Source: an uncultured Candidatus Saccharibacteria bacterium (GTDB lineage: Bacteria > Patescibacteriota > Saccharimonadia > Saccharimonadales > UBA4665). From it: a stretch of 64,000 nucleotides of DNA. The notes beneath the pieces are model-generated. The model had not been told where the DNA came from and searched no databases. It saw only the letters and a list, made by a program, of their open reading frames with translations. Positions 49,438-58,878 of this stretch are shown here, piece by piece (the first letter of the stretch is position 1; each line of letters starts with the position of its first letter). The stretch is from positions 61,349-125,348 of the forward strand of contig CALBGR010000006.1 in NCBI GenBank assembly GCA_937892705.1, in the 5' to 3' direction. Both the position numbers and the translations under genes were made by a program.

Positions 49438-50661
49438 CTATTTTTTAAACCGCCGCCATAGGGCATTTATCATGTTTAGTGGACTTTCGCTCACTGAATA
49501 ATCTAATGACTCTTTCTCCTCTCCACCGAGGAGCATATCCAACATCATAAGCCCTGTAGCTGTACAAAAAGATGAATCATTCACAGTATCAGCAAGCCCC
49601 TGGACGTCTCTTAGCTGACCAATGCGGGCCGCTAATCCCATTTTTTCTTTGGCAATTTGAGTAATGCCTGGCAGCTTAGCACTTCCTCCAACAATTACCA
49701 CTCCTCCCGGGAGTTTACGAGAACGGTTAATTTTTTGTAGTTCTTTATCTACGTACTCAAACAGTTCTTCTACACGCGCATCGATAATCATACGTATTTT
49801 CTCAGTTTCAAACACGTGATCTTCCTTTTCCGATGATATTTTGATAGTACTTTTCTTTAGAAAATTACCTAAACGTACCTTAACTGCTTCAGCAACATCC
49901 AAGTCTGTCTGCAACCCTATAGCTAGATCGTTTGTGACATTAATACCACCAATCGGTAAAACAGCTATATGCTGGATTTCTCCATCTTCCATAACCACTA
50001 TATTCGTCGTGCCAGCACCAATATCAACAACCACCGTGCCAGCCTCTTTGAGCTGACGATTGAGCACCGCTTCTGCCGCAGCTAATCCAGAAATTGTGTG
50101 ATGATTTGGCGTTATCCTTGCCTTTTCAAGCGCAAGATCAAGACTGTGGAGATTCGGTGTAGCTGCAGTCACTAAATGCATATCAACCTCAAGCCGAACA
50201 CCTTGCATATCAACGGGATCCTTAATGTTATGCTGGCCATCTACAGAATAGCTCTTGGTAAATGCCTGAATAATTTCCCTATTGGCAGGCAGCTGTAAAA
50301 TTGTTGCCGCTTCTTCAACCCGCGCTCTGTCCTGAGGAGTAATCTTACGATTAGCGGTACTGATAGCAATAACACCTTTTGAATCTAAGCCAGAAACATG
50401 TGTGCCGTTCACATTTATGGTTGCACTTTTTATCTGTTTGCCAGAAATACGTTCGGCTTCCGTTACCGCGTGAGCAATTGCCTCTGCAACATCATCCACA
50501 TGGACTACTGATCCTTTGCGCATACCCAAATTCGGCGCAATACCGTGCCCAATAATAGATGGACGAGCTGCAGATTGCTGATCAAGAATACCAACAACAC
50601 AACGGACAAAAGCCGTGCCAATATCTAAGCCTACAAAATATGGAGAGGCCGAATCACGCAT
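49438..50661 (-). CDS. ftsA: Cell division protein FtsA
   Basis: 407 residues, actin-like: VGLDIGTAFVRCVVG at the start, VVDIGAGTTNIVVMEDG in the second lobe, and VIVGGSAKLPGI. The C-terminal amphipathic membrane-targeting helix is NMINALWRRFKK. It anchors FtsZ to the membrane. ATG 50661 is chosen over the TTG at 50697 because homology begins just after it and a TATACT box lies 6 nt upstream. ftsA precedes ftsZ as in most bacteria, separated by about 124 bp. Confidence 0.95.
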   Translation of the reverse strand: MRDSASPYFVGLDIGTAFVRCVVGILDQQSAARPSIIGHGIAPNLGMRKGSVVHVDDVAEAIAHAVTEAERISGKQIKSATINVNGTHVSGLDSKGVIAISTANRKITPQDRARVEEAATILQLPANREIIQAFTKSYSVDGQHNIKDPVDMQGVRLEVDMHLVTAATPNLHSLDLALEKARITPNHHTISGLAAAEAVLNRQLKEAGTVVVDIGAGTTNIVVMEDGEIQHIAVLPIGGINVTNDLAIGLQTDLDVAEAVKVRLGNFLKKSTIKISSEKEDHVFETEKIRMIIDARVEELFEYVDKELQKINRSRKLPGGVVIVGGSAKLPGITQIAKEKMGLAARIGQLRDVQGLADTVNDSSFCTATGLMMLDMLLGGEEKESLDYSVSESPLNMINALWRRFKK

Positions 50662-50667
50662 GCTCGA

Positions 50668-50673
50668 AGTATA
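50668..50673 (-). promoter_or_regulatory. Candidate -10 box for ftsA, leaderless spacing
   Basis: TATACT on the minus strand, 6 nt before ATG 50661. There is no ribosome-binding site between them. Confidence 0.45.
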
Positions 50674-50704
50674 CCGCCTATGCTTCGGGTAGGGCAAGTC
50701 TTCT

Positions 50705-51460
50705 CTATAGCTTAGTCAGTATTTCTGCCCCGTTTTCCGTTATAAGTACTGTGTGCTCAAAGTGAGCAGCCATTGAACCATCCATCGTTCGAATCGTCCA
50801 TCTATCCGGATCAATAACCACTCTATAATCGCCAAGCGTGGCCATAGGCTCAATGGCTAACGCCAACCCTGGTTCAAGCACCATACCGCTCCCAGGTGTA
50901 CCGTAATTCGGCACCTCAGGGTCCTCATGCATCTCGTGACCTATACCATGCCCTACGAGCTCCCGCACCACACCAAGCGAACCTTGCAACAACACCTTCT
51001 CAATCGCTGACGAAATATCTCCAATGCGTTTACCGGGCTTAATACTGTCAACACCTGCATATAAACTACGTTCTGTCGTATCAAGCAGCCGTTTTACTTC
51101 GCCAGTTGGCTCTTCGCCCACAACGATTGTAAATGCTGAATCAGTTTTCATGCCTTTGTAGGTTATAACCATATCAAACCCTACAATATCTCCTTGCTCA
51201 AACTTGCGATCCGTCGGAATACCGTGCACCACCGCATCATTCACTGATATGCAAATAACTCCCGGAAAGCCAATATTAGCATCTTTATAGGTAGGACGAG
51301 CACCTGCTGCGTAAATCTCTTTTTCTACCCAGTCATTCACCTCAAGACCAGTCATGCCGGGAACGATACGTTTTTTTAAGTCCTCAAAGATGGTGGCTAA
51401 AATTTTGCCACCCTCGCGCATAGCATCTAATTCTGCAGCTGTTTTTACTTTTGCAGACAT
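50705..51460 (-). CDS. map: Methionine aminopeptidase
   Basis: 251 residues, type I. Metal ligands lie in SVNDAVVHGIP, DIVGFDMVI, HGIGHEMHEDPEVPNYG and EPMATLGD segments. It removes N-terminal Met after deformylase (def, also in this window). Its start overlaps the adk stop by 16 nt, the typical adk-map arrangement, but the neighbouring secY/infA genes of the usual ribosomal cluster are absent here. Confidence 0.95.
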   Translation of the reverse strand: MSAKVKTAAELDAMREGGKILATIFEDLKKRIVPGMTGLEVNDWVEKEIYAAGARPTYKDANIGFPGVICISVNDAVVHGIPTDRKFEQGDIVGFDMVITYKGMKTDSAFTIVVGEEPTGEVKRLLDTTERSLYAGVDSIKPGKRIGDISSAIEKVLLQGSLGVVRELVGHGIGHEMHEDPEVPNYGTPGSGMVLEPGLALAIEPMATLGDYRVVIDPDRWTIRTMDGSMAAHFEHTVLITENGAEILTKL

Positions 51461-51990
51461 GCCTGCACTGCCTCTTGAATCCTTTCGTGAACCTCTTCTA
51501 CCGAACCTTCGCCATCAATATTTTGTACCACCACCCCTCGATCCCGCAAAAAGTCTAGTACTGGTGTAGTTTTTTCATGATAGATTGCCAATCTTTTCTC
51601 AATAACCTCCCGCACATCTTCAGCACGGCCACGATCGCTTAGGCGTCTAATAAGCTCCTCTTCTGAAACGATAAAGCTGACCACACAATCTATGCTCATA
51701 GGTCGATCAGATACGTATTTCAACAGCCATTTTGCCTGCTCAATGTTACGCGGATACCCATCAAGTATAACAGTTGTATCATCTGCAATCTTTTGCAACG
51801 CATCATCAAGCACTTGATTAGTCAGCTCGTCATCAATAAGCTCACCCGTTGCCAAGCGCTTAAGCACTTCAGGATTAGCAGATTCTCTAAACAGCTGCCC
51901 AGTAGACAACCATTGCCACCCATTTCGCTTTACCAGCAGCTCTCCTTGCACACTCTTACCAGATCCAGGGGGGCCAAAAAACAAGATCAT
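51445..51990 (-). CDS. adk: Adenylate kinase, short form
   Basis: 181 residues. P-loop FFGPPGSGKS at the N-terminus, the NMP-binding segment STGQLFRE, and ILDGYPRNIEQA. The large zinc-binding LID is replaced by a short loop (RRLSDRGRAEDV), as in the small adenylate kinases. It balances AMP, ADP and ATP. It is probably translated with map (16-nt overlap). Confidence 0.92.
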   Translation of the reverse strand: MILFFGPPGSGKSVQGELLVKRNGWQWLSTGQLFRESANPEVLKRLATGELIDDELTNQVLDDALQKIADDTTVILDGYPRNIEQAKWLLKYVSDRPMSIDCVVSFIVSEEELIRRLSDRGRAEDVREVIEKRLAIYHEKTTPVLDFLRDRGVVVQNIDGEGSVEEVHERIQEAVQACLQK

Positions 51991-51993
51991 AAA

Positions 51994-52446
51994 TTACTTA
52001 CCTAGTCGTTCCTTCACTATCCGTGCAATCACAGCCCCGTCAGCACGTGCGCCTACCCGAGCCTTTACATCTCCTATCACCTGACCCATAGCCTTTTGGT
52101 CAGTCACACCCAACTCTGCAATAACCGCATCCACCTGCTGAACAACCTCCTCTTCAGAGAGTTGTTCCGGTAGATATTTTTCAATAACCTCTTTTTCCTT
52201 TAGCTCAGCAGCAGCCCGATCTTCGTCGCCTGCTTTTTTATACAAATCAGCACTATCCTGACGCTTTTTAGCCTCTTTTTGTAGTACGCGAATGACCTCA
52301 TCATCTGAAAGACCTTGCTCACGAGACCCCTGTTCTACTTCAGCATAGCCTATAGCACTTTTTAGCCCCCGTAAAACAGTGGCTGTAGCTTTATCACCTT
52401 CCAATAAGGCCTTCTTCAGGTCTTGAGTGATGCGGTCTTGTATCAT
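51994..52446 (-). CDS. GatB/YqeY-domain protein
   Basis: 150 residues that match the YqeY family: an N-terminal helical half (IQDRITQDLKKALLEGDKA) and the tRNA-binding-like C-terminal half (ELGVTDQKAMGQVIGDVKARVGARADG). The family resembles the tail of the GatB amidotransferase and is thought to act on tRNA or translation quality, but its function is not established. It follows rpsU by 4 nt; the rpsU-yqeY pair is widely conserved. Confidence 0.92.
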   Translation of the reverse strand: MIQDRITQDLKKALLEGDKATATVLRGLKSAIGYAEVEQGSREQGLSDDEVIRVLQKEAKKRQDSADLYKKAGDEDRAAAELKEKEVIEKYLPEQLSEEEVVQQVDAVIAELGVTDQKAMGQVIGDVKARVGARADGAVIARIVKERLGK

Positions 52447-52450
52447 TCTC

Positions 52451-52666
52451 TTAACGCTGGCCGAGCTTAATCTTCTTTAGTTTTTGAGCCTTACGCTGTT
52501 GGCGAATAATCGCGCGCTCACGACGTTCACGCTTGCTGATAGGCTTCTCAAAATACTGCTTTTGCTTTACAGCTGCCAAAATACCTGCCTGCTGAACCTT
52601 ACGATTAAAGCGGCGAAGCAAATTTTCTAATGACTCTTTTGAATCTTTACGTGTTACTTGTATCAT
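52451..52666 (-). CDS. rpsU: 30S ribosomal protein S21
   Basis: 71 residues. SLENLLRRFNRKVQQAGIL at the N-terminal half and a basic KRERRERAIIRQQRK tail are typical of S21, which takes part in translation initiation near the anti-Shine-Dalgarno. A TACAAT box lies 8 nt before the ATG, with no ribosome site between, so the transcript may be leaderless. Confidence 0.95.
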   Translation of the reverse strand: MIQVTRKDSKESLENLLRRFNRKVQQAGILAAVKQKQYFEKPISKRERRERAIIRQQRKAQKLKKIKLGQR

Positions 52667-52674
52667 CAGTAGCC

Positions 52675-52680
52675 ATTGTA
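52675..52680 (-). promoter_or_regulatory. Candidate -10 box for rpsU, leaderless spacing
   Basis: TACAAT on the minus strand, 8 nt before ATG 52666. Confidence 0.4.
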
Positions 52681-52739
52681 CTGTAACAGAGAGAAATTTG
52701 CAACACTATTGTAGTGATTGTGTTGATTGTTTGTAATTA

Positions 52740-53030
52740 TTACAGCTGAGTCGGCTTTTTTTGGCTTGTTTTTTGAGACTTCAACACAATACTTTGCAGC
52801 TCTTTGAAGATAAGAAACTGCTTATTTGTGTAATAAATCTTAGTGTTACCCTGTCGTTCGGAAATCAAAAAGCCTACCTTCTCCAGGCGTTTAAGTTCGC
52901 GCTGAATATTACCTGCATCCTCTTTAATAAGTTTTGCCAGACCACGAACATGCGTCTTAAAGTCTGGATACTTTGCATAGATCACAACGATCTTTCTTCG
53001 AACTCGAGATGTAATAAATACGTCTAACAT
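52740..53030 (-). CDS. Winged-helix DNA-binding protein (ArsR/MarR-like)
   Basis: 96 residues. A helix-turn-helix (VRGLAKLIKEDAGNIQRELKRLEKVGFL, ~28-55) is followed by a wing with SERQGNTKIYYTNK. There are no cysteine clusters for metal sensing and no ligand domain. It probably recognises DNA as a small dimeric repressor. It lies between the rpsU run and priA, pointing away from priA, so it may control its own or the divergent promoter. Target unknown. Confidence 0.82.
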   Translation of the reverse strand: MLDVFITSRVRRKIVVIYAKYPDFKTHVRGLAKLIKEDAGNIQRELKRLEKVGFLISERQGNTKIYYTNKQFLIFKELQSIVLKSQKTSQKKPTQL

Positions 53031-53135
53031 AAGCTTTTATTGTCATTCAAACAACGTAAATTAGTATAACGCGTACTAGCGGAGTTTTCAATAGTAGATT
53101 TAAGCAATATTTAAGCAAACACTTTATGTTTCTTT

Positions 53136-53141
53136 TATAAT
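53136..53141 (+). promoter_or_regulatory. Candidate -10 box for priA, leaderless spacing
   Basis: Perfect TATAAT ending 6 nt before ATG 53148, so transcription would start at the initiation codon. A clear -35 is not visible. Confidence 0.5.
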
Positions 53142-53147
53142 TAAGTT

Positions 53148-55091
53148 ATGCGCTATTATTTTGTTGCAATTGCAACAGCAAAATACCATGGCAAAGACTT
53201 ACTTACGTACAGCTCTCGCACGATATTAGACCCTGGCACCCTCGTTATTGTACCGCTTCAAAACACCCACGTGTACGGATTTATTGTAGAGGAGACGACA
53301 AAACCTTCATTTGAAACCAAGGAACTGGCAATACTTGACAGAGAACTTCCACCTATACCCCCCAAAAATCTGGAGCTTTTCAAATGGATGCGCGAGTATT
53401 ATCCAGCCCCCTTAGGTATATTAGCGCAACTATTTTTACCAGCGAAATTTCCTAAGACTATTAAAAAACCAAAAAATGCCCTCGAAAACTCGCCGGTAGC
53501 CCCTGTGAAGCTGCCACCGCTCACCAGCGACCAAAGAAAAGCCCTACAAGCTATAAGTAGCTCCGGTTCATTTTTGATTCACGGCGAAACCGGTAGCGGC
53601 AAAACACGTCTTTATATCGAGCTTGCAAAACAATCACTGCAACAAAACAGATCATGCATTATTCTTACTCCCGAAATCAGTCTTACTTCCCAGTTATTCC
53701 ACGCCTTTGAACAATCTTTCGACAAATCTCGGCTCATTATTCTACACTCTCAACTCACTGATGCGACCAGACGAGATCTTTGGCTGAAAATCCTTACCGC
53801 CACCATGCCTTTGATTGTTATTGGTCCACGTTCTGCACTCTTTAGTCCGTTGTCATCTATTGGACTCATTGTCGTTGATGAGTCACACGAAGTCACCTAT
53901 AAGCAAGAAAACACACCACACTACCATGCTACACGTGTTGCAAGTAAATTTGGCCAAATCCACAATGCACGTGTCATACTAGGTTCTGCCACACCATCAG
54001 TAACAGATTATTTCCTTGCAACAGCCCGTAAACGCCCAATCTTAAAACTAAAAGCAATAAATGGTACAGCTCGGCAACCAAAAACCAAAATCATAGACAT
54101 GCGAGACAAAACCCAGCTCAGTCGAAGTCCACACCTCTCTGTGGCACTACTTACCGCTATGGAGCAAACCCTTGCCAATAAACAACAAGTTCTTCTTTTT
54201 ATAAACCGCCGTGGCACCGCCCGAATTGTGTTATGCGAAAATTGTGGCTGGCAAGCCGCGTGCCCACACTGCGATCTGCCACTTACCTATCATCACGATA
54301 CTCATACACTCCAATGTCATACCTGCGGATTTACACAAGCGATGATGTCGTCATGCCCAGAGTGCAATCATGCAGATATTATACTGAGGAGCATTGGCAC
54401 AAAGTCTATTGTTGCCGAGGTAAGCAAACTCTTCCCATCTGCGCGCGTAGAACGCTTTGATACCGACAACAAAAAAGGTGAGCGTATTCACGAGATTTAC
54501 GATGAAATTCGCACTGGCAAAATAGACATCCTCGTTGGCACACAGATGCTTGCCAAAGGATTGGACCTTCCAAAACTTGGACTGGTAGGTGTTATTAACG
54601 CCGATGCAAGCATGTATGTACCCGATTTCACTGCCCAAGAACGCACTTATCAATTGCTATATCAGGTCATCGGTCGCATCGGTAGAAGCAGTCAAGCCAC
54701 CGATACCCAAGCAATTATTCAAACGTACAACCCCGACAATCCAACCATACAAGCTGCCGCAAAGCGAGATTGGGAAACATTTTATAGCGCAGAATTACAG
54801 GAACGTAAAACATTTCTCTTTCCGCCCTTCTGCTACCTGCTCAAGGCAACCATTAAGCGCGCTAAAGCCGAAACAGCGCAAACAAATGCCGAAAGACTCG
54901 CCCAAGCGTTGCGCAAATCTACCTTGCACATCACCATAGATGGTCCTGCACCTGCATTTCATGAAAAAATCCAAAATAAGTATGTTTGGCAGCTCATTAT
55001 AAAAAGCAAAGCCCGTGGCGAATTACTCAAAGTTATCGACCACTTGCCAAATGATTGGTCTTACGATATCGACCCAGTGAATCTTTTGTAA
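53148..55091 (+). CDS. priA: Primosomal replication-restart helicase PriA
   Basis: 647 residues. An N-terminal 3'-DNA-binding domain (~1-105), the helicase core with GETGSGKTRL (Walker A), VVDESHE (DEAH variant DESH) and the C-terminal VIGRIGRSS motif. The zinc-binding domain has eight cysteines in four CxxC-type pairs (CENCGW, CPHC, CHTCG, CPEC). It reloads the replisome at stalled forks. First gene of the priA-def-fmt cluster, an order shared with many bacteria. Confidence 0.96.
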   Translation: MRYYFVAIATAKYHGKDLLTYSSRTILDPGTLVIVPLQNTHVYGFIVEETTKPSFETKELAILDRELPPIPPKNLELFKWMREYYPAPLGILAQLFLPAKFPKTIKKPKNALENSPVAPVKLPPLTSDQRKALQAISSSGSFLIHGETGSGKTRLYIELAKQSLQQNRSCIILTPEISLTSQLFHAFEQSFDKSRLIILHSQLTDATRRDLWLKILTATMPLIVIGPRSALFSPLSSIGLIVVDESHEVTYKQENTPHYHATRVASKFGQIHNARVILGSATPSVTDYFLATARKRPILKLKAINGTARQPKTKIIDMRDKTQLSRSPHLSVALLTAMEQTLANKQQVLLFINRRGTARIVLCENCGWQAACPHCDLPLTYHHDTHTLQCHTCGFTQAMMSSCPECNHADIILRSIGTKSIVAEVSKLFPSARVERFDTDNKKGERIHEIYDEIRTGKIDILVGTQMLAKGLDLPKLGLVGVINADASMYVPDFTAQERTYQLLYQVIGRIGRSSQATDTQAIIQTYNPDNPTIQAAAKRDWETFYSAELQERKTFLFPPFCYLLKATIKRAKAETAQTNAERLAQALRKSTLHITIDGPAPAFHEKIQNKYVWQLIIKSKARGELLKVIDHLPNDWSYDIDPVNLL

Positions 55092-55109
55092 GAATTACCC
55101 CTGTTACTG

Positions 55110-55115
55110 TATACT
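55110..55115 (+). promoter_or_regulatory. Candidate -10 box for def, leaderless spacing
   Basis: TATACT 8 nt before ATG 55124, just after the priA stop. No Shine-Dalgarno lies between. Confidence 0.4.
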
Positions 55116-55123
55116 TATTCTTA

Positions 55124-55696
55124 ATGACAAAAGACGACATTATTACGTTACCGAATCCGCATCTTCGTCAGCGGTCAAAAAAAGTTGGCATTATCACCGA
55201 TGAGATCAAAAAAATTATTCAAGGCATGCAAGATGCCACTATCTCATGGGAACAAAGCAGAGCGCACGAAGTTGGTGTCGCACTTGCTGCAGTACAGATA
55301 GACAAATTGTTGCGTATAGTTGTAGTGCGAAACGATTTCAACAACAAAGAAGACCGTACATTCACCACCTTTATTAACCCAGTTATCACAAAATATGAAG
55401 GTGATATTGTTGAAGATTATGAAGGCTGTCTCAGTATTAAAGATATATACGGCAAAGTGCCTCGCTACTCTAAAGTGAAGGTAAAAGCCCTCGATATCGA
55501 AGGGAGAGAGTTTCGGGTTACTGCAGAAGGATTCTTAGCCCGTATTTTCCAGCACGAAATTGATCACACAAACGGCATCGTGTTTATTGATCATATTAAA
55601 GATAATCCTGACGCATTTTTCAAACTAGATAAAAACGGTGAGTTAATACAACTTGACTATGACAAAGACATCGCCAACAATAGTATTCTTTGGTAG
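55124..55696 (+). CDS. def: Peptide deformylase
   Basis: 190 residues with the three metal motifs: GVALAAVQI (motif 1, GxGxAAxQ variant), EGCLSI (Cys ligand) and FQHEIDHTNG (HExDH). Removes the formyl group from nascent proteins. ATG 55124 is used; the frame is open upstream into priA but that part is unrelated. The fmt start lies 38 nt inside its 3' end, so deformylation and formylation enzymes are coupled. Confidence 0.94.
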   Translation: MTKDDIITLPNPHLRQRSKKVGIITDEIKKIIQGMQDATISWEQSRAHEVGVALAAVQIDKLLRIVVVRNDFNNKEDRTFTTFINPVITKYEGDIVEDYEGCLSIKDIYGKVPRYSKVKVKALDIEGREFRVTAEGFLARIFQHEIDHTNGIVFIDHIKDNPDAFFKLDKNGELIQLDYDKDIANNSILW

Positions 55697-56564
55697 CGGA
55701 CCAGTTGCCGCCAAAAGCCTTCAATTGCTCGCGCAAAATTTCGAAATAGAAGCAGTTGTTACGAAACCATCAACAGTCAGAGAGATGGTGGACGCGTTTC
55801 CTGGTGGATGCGTATACTCCGTAAACACTCGCCAAGAACTTGATAATTTACTAGCAAGCGAGCCATTTCAAAGTCAAATTGGTATACTGATAGATTTTGG
55901 CATCATTGTTTCACAAACAGTTATAGACTATTTCCCTAAAGGAATTGTTAATAGCCACTTCTCCTTATTGCCGCAATGGCGCGGCGCCGATCCCATTACC
56001 TTTGCTATTCTCAGTGGCCAAAAACAAACTGGCGTAAGTCTCATGCTACTCGTAGAGGCGATGGATGAAGGCCCGTTACTTGCTCAAACCCCATATGATA
56101 TTAAACCCGATGAAACCACCCCTTCACTGACTGCAGCGCTTATTGAACTAAGCGACCAAACCTTAAAGAAAACGCTGCCACTATGGTTCCGTGGCGAAAT
56201 TCAGGCTGCACCTCAAGAAACCACTTCACTCTATAAAGGTAAACCTTCTTATTCTCGAAAGCTTACAAAACAAGACGGCATCATTGATTGGAAAAAACCA
56301 GCTGAGCAAATTGAACGTGAAATCCGTGCTTTCATAGAATGGCCAAAAAGCCGCACCAGCATTAATAGCTTAGATGTTGTAATCACGTCATCAAAAGTGG
56401 TCAAAAAACAGATTGAACCATGTGGAAAATTTTGGGTTGAAAACAAGCAACTTTTTGTATCTTGTGGTAAAGATAGTCTAGAAATTCTCACCTTAAAACC
56501 TGCTGGCAAGCGTGACATGACAGCCCAAGCTTTTTTAGCGGGATACGGTAATAGACTGAAATAA
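55659..56564 (+). CDS. fmt: Methionyl-tRNA formyltransferase
   Basis: 301 residues. The formyl-transferase core carries IVNSHFSLLPQWRGADP (the HxSLLP motif with catalytic Asn/His), and TGVSLMLLVEAMDEGPLL. The C-terminal tRNA-contact domain is present (~200-300). ATG 55659 overlaps def by 38 nt; an in-frame TTG 6 nt earlier is less likely. Formylates initiator Met-tRNA using 10-formyl-THF. Confidence 0.95.
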   Translation: MTKTSPTIVFFGSGPVAAKSLQLLAQNFEIEAVVTKPSTVREMVDAFPGGCVYSVNTRQELDNLLASEPFQSQIGILIDFGIIVSQTVIDYFPKGIVNSHFSLLPQWRGADPITFAILSGQKQTGVSLMLLVEAMDEGPLLAQTPYDIKPDETTPSLTAALIELSDQTLKKTLPLWFRGEIQAAPQETTSLYKGKPSYSRKLTKQDGIIDWKKPAEQIEREIRAFIEWPKSRTSINSLDVVITSSKVVKKQIEPCGKFWVENKQLFVSCGKDSLEILTLKPAGKRDMTAQAFLAGYGNRLK

Positions 56565-56668
56565 GAAAAAGCCGAGTTCCGTACGATGAGAAAAATCACA
56601 AGGTTTGTCTTGTATGAGCTAAATGCTAGCCACGACTTTTAGCCAGCTATACTCTATCGCATAAACTC

Positions 56669-57046
56669 CTAAACAGGAGGAGCTTGTGGCGGTTGCTGAT
56701 CAGATGATGCGGGTGCAGCATTTGAAGCTGCCGCCTGCGACTCGGCAACAATCTGAGGAGCAACCTGACGTATCTCTTCTTTAAGCTTCTCGAACTCATC
56801 AGCTACCACTTCTTTATATGACGGAAACGTTGTCTCAAGCCAACGAAGCGCTCCTGCCTCATCATTCGCATTTATGAATGATTCAAACTCATTTAACTGC
56901 TGATCTGTCATCTGTTCAGCCAATCGCACTCCGACACGCATTTCAAGCGTTTCATATATGTGAGTTAGCATTTTTTTCTTTTCATCAGCAGGTAAAGCAC
57001 CTAGTCCAACTTCTTCTAGTAAATTATTATCTAATTTCAATGCCAT
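56669..57046 (-). CDS. DUF5663-like small protein of CPR bacteria
   Basis: 125 residues. The core LLEEVGLGALPADEKKKML...YETLEMRVGVRLAEQMTDQQLNEFE resembles the DUF5663 family, small helical proteins frequent in CPR genomes with unknown function. A Gly-Ala-Pro-Gln-rich tail (~100-125) is probably disordered. It starts 15 nt after infB ends, with AAGGA near the ATG, so it is cotranscribed with infB. A link to translation is only suggested by context. Confidence 0.75.
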   Translation of the reverse strand: MALKLDNNLLEEVGLGALPADEKKKMLTHIYETLEMRVGVRLAEQMTDQQLNEFESFINANDEAGALRWLETTFPSYKEVVADEFEKLKEEIRQVAPQIVAESQAAASNAAPASSDQQPPQAPPV

Positions 57047-57061
57047 AGTATCATAGTATCC

Positions 57062-58825
57062 TTATTGTAAGCTTCGAGCAACAGTTTCTCGTGTAAATAC
57101 CTCTAAACGGTCTCCTTCCTGAAGATCTAACTTAGTTGTTGTAGCTAAGCTTAGACCACACATTTCACCCTCAAATACTTCTTTCGCATCCTGTGGACCA
57201 CGCTTCAGATTTGTAACTTCAACCTCTGCAATCTGCTTAGAATCGCGCATTACTCGTGCTAGCGCTGGGGCAACCAACTTACCTTTTGTCACCTCGCCAC
57301 CGCAAATTACTTCAGTCTTAGTAGCCTTAAAGACACCACGAACTACCAAACGACCTACTTCCGTTTCAACTACTTCAGGTTCCAAAAGTTTACTAAGCTC
57401 CTCGCGCACATCATCTATAAGCTCATAAATCACTTTGTACAAACGAATCTGTACATTATCCCGAGCCGCCAATCGCCTAATATTAGTAGGCGCGTCCACG
57501 TGGAAACCATAGATCACTGCATTGCTCGTATGCGCCAGATGCACATCACTTTCATTTATAACCCCTGCACCTGATCGCACAATACGAGTTGCCACTTCAT
57601 CAGTATCAAGCGCTTTTAGACTGTCAGATATCGAAGTTAATGAACCCTGTACATCAGCTTTGAGAATAATATTATATTCCTTCAAGGTGTTACTTCGGTT
57701 AATTAAACGAATAAGCTCACCACCGCTTATATCTTGACTGCCAGCAGTATTTCGGCGAGCAGTGCTAATCTGTTCAGCTAATTTACGAGCTGTTTTTTCG
57801 CTATCCACCACCTTAAACTCATCGCCAAATTCAGGCAATGATTTAAAGCCGGTAATAGTAACTGGCGTAGAAGGAGAAGCTTTTTGAATTGGTCTACCGT
57901 TTGAATCTTCGAGCGTGCGAATTTTTGCATATGTTCCACCAGCAACAATATACTGCCCTTTGCGCAAAACACCAGACTCAACCAATGCTCGCGCCAAAGG
58001 ACCACGCCCTTGTTGTACGTGAGCTTCAATAATAAGACCACTTGCCGGCCCGTCCACATCGGCGCGGAGATCCTCTACGTCTGCTACAAGCAAAATCATA
58101 TCAAGTAGCTGATCTATACCCTGCTTTGTTTTCGCAGACACTTCAACTGCTACAATATCGCCACCCCATTCTTCAACAAGTAAATTTTGTTCAGCCAGCT
58201 GCTGCTTTACCTGATTAGGGTTAGCATCCTCTTTATCCATTTTATTGATAGCTACGATAATACGAGCACCTGCTTTAGTGGCAAAACGAATTGCTTCTAC
58301 TGTCTGAGGTTTCACGCCATCATCAGCAGCAACCACTATCACCACGATATCTGTAAGTAATGCTCCGTGCTCCCTAATCGCTGCAAATGCTTCATGACCA
58401 GGAGTATCAAGAAACGTAATTGCACGCTTATTGTGCTCTACTTGATAAGATGAGATGTGCTGCGTAATACCACCTGCTTCTTCTTTTGCCGTTTCTGAGC
58501 CACGAATTGCATCAAGAAGGCTCGTTTTACCGTGATCCACATGGCCCATAACAGCCACTACGGGTGGACGAGGCTCGCTATGCTCGGAAACTACCTTTTT
58601 TTGACGCAGCGGCACTGGTAATGGTTCAGTTTTTTTCGTTAACGTAATATCCAACCCCAGCTCGTCCACAATGATTTGAGCTGTGTCAAAATCTATACGC
58701 TCATTTACCGTAGCCATAATCCCTGATTTCATCAATTCAGTAATGATACGGCTAACCGGTATCTTCAACTGTTCGGCCAGAGAGCCGACGGTAATCGTGT
58801 CACTGATCTCGATTGTTGCTGCCAT
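57062..58825 (-). CDS. infB: Translation initiation factor IF-2, short form
   Basis: 587 residues. A small IF2-N module (~1-60, TVGSLAEQLKIPVSRIITELM) runs directly into the GTPase domain with G1 GHVDHGKTSLLD, G3 DTPGHEAF and G4 NKMD, then the beta-barrel domains and the C2 fMet-tRNA-binding domain (FKATKTEVICGGEVTKG). The long charged N-terminal region of E. coli IF-2 is absent, normal for small genomes. AAAGGAG precedes ATG 58825. A small hairpin GCTGG-GTAT-CCAGC lies just upstream (58847-58860). Confidence 0.97.
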   Translation of the reverse strand: MAATIEISDTITVGSLAEQLKIPVSRIITELMKSGIMATVNERIDFDTAQIIVDELGLDITLTKKTEPLPVPLRQKKVVSEHSEPRPPVVAVMGHVDHGKTSLLDAIRGSETAKEEAGGITQHISSYQVEHNKRAITFLDTPGHEAFAAIREHGALLTDIVVIVVAADDGVKPQTVEAIRFATKAGARIIVAINKMDKEDANPNQVKQQLAEQNLLVEEWGGDIVAVEVSAKTKQGIDQLLDMILLVADVEDLRADVDGPASGLIIEAHVQQGRGPLARALVESGVLRKGQYIVAGGTYAKIRTLEDSNGRPIQKASPSTPVTITGFKSLPEFGDEFKVVDSEKTARKLAEQISTARRNTAGSQDISGGELIRLINRSNTLKEYNIILKADVQGSLTSISDSLKALDTDEVATRIVRSGAGVINESDVHLAHTSNAVIYGFHVDAPTNIRRLAARDNVQIRLYKVIYELIDDVREELSKLLEPEVVETEVGRLVVRGVFKATKTEVICGGEVTKGKLVAPALARVMRDSKQIAEVEVTNLKRGPQDAKEVFEGEMCGLSLATTTKLDLQEGDRLEVFTRETVARSLQ

Positions 58826-58878
58826 CTCGACTCTCCTTTCTGCTGGATACCCAGCGGTGACCTATTTACACATAGCTT

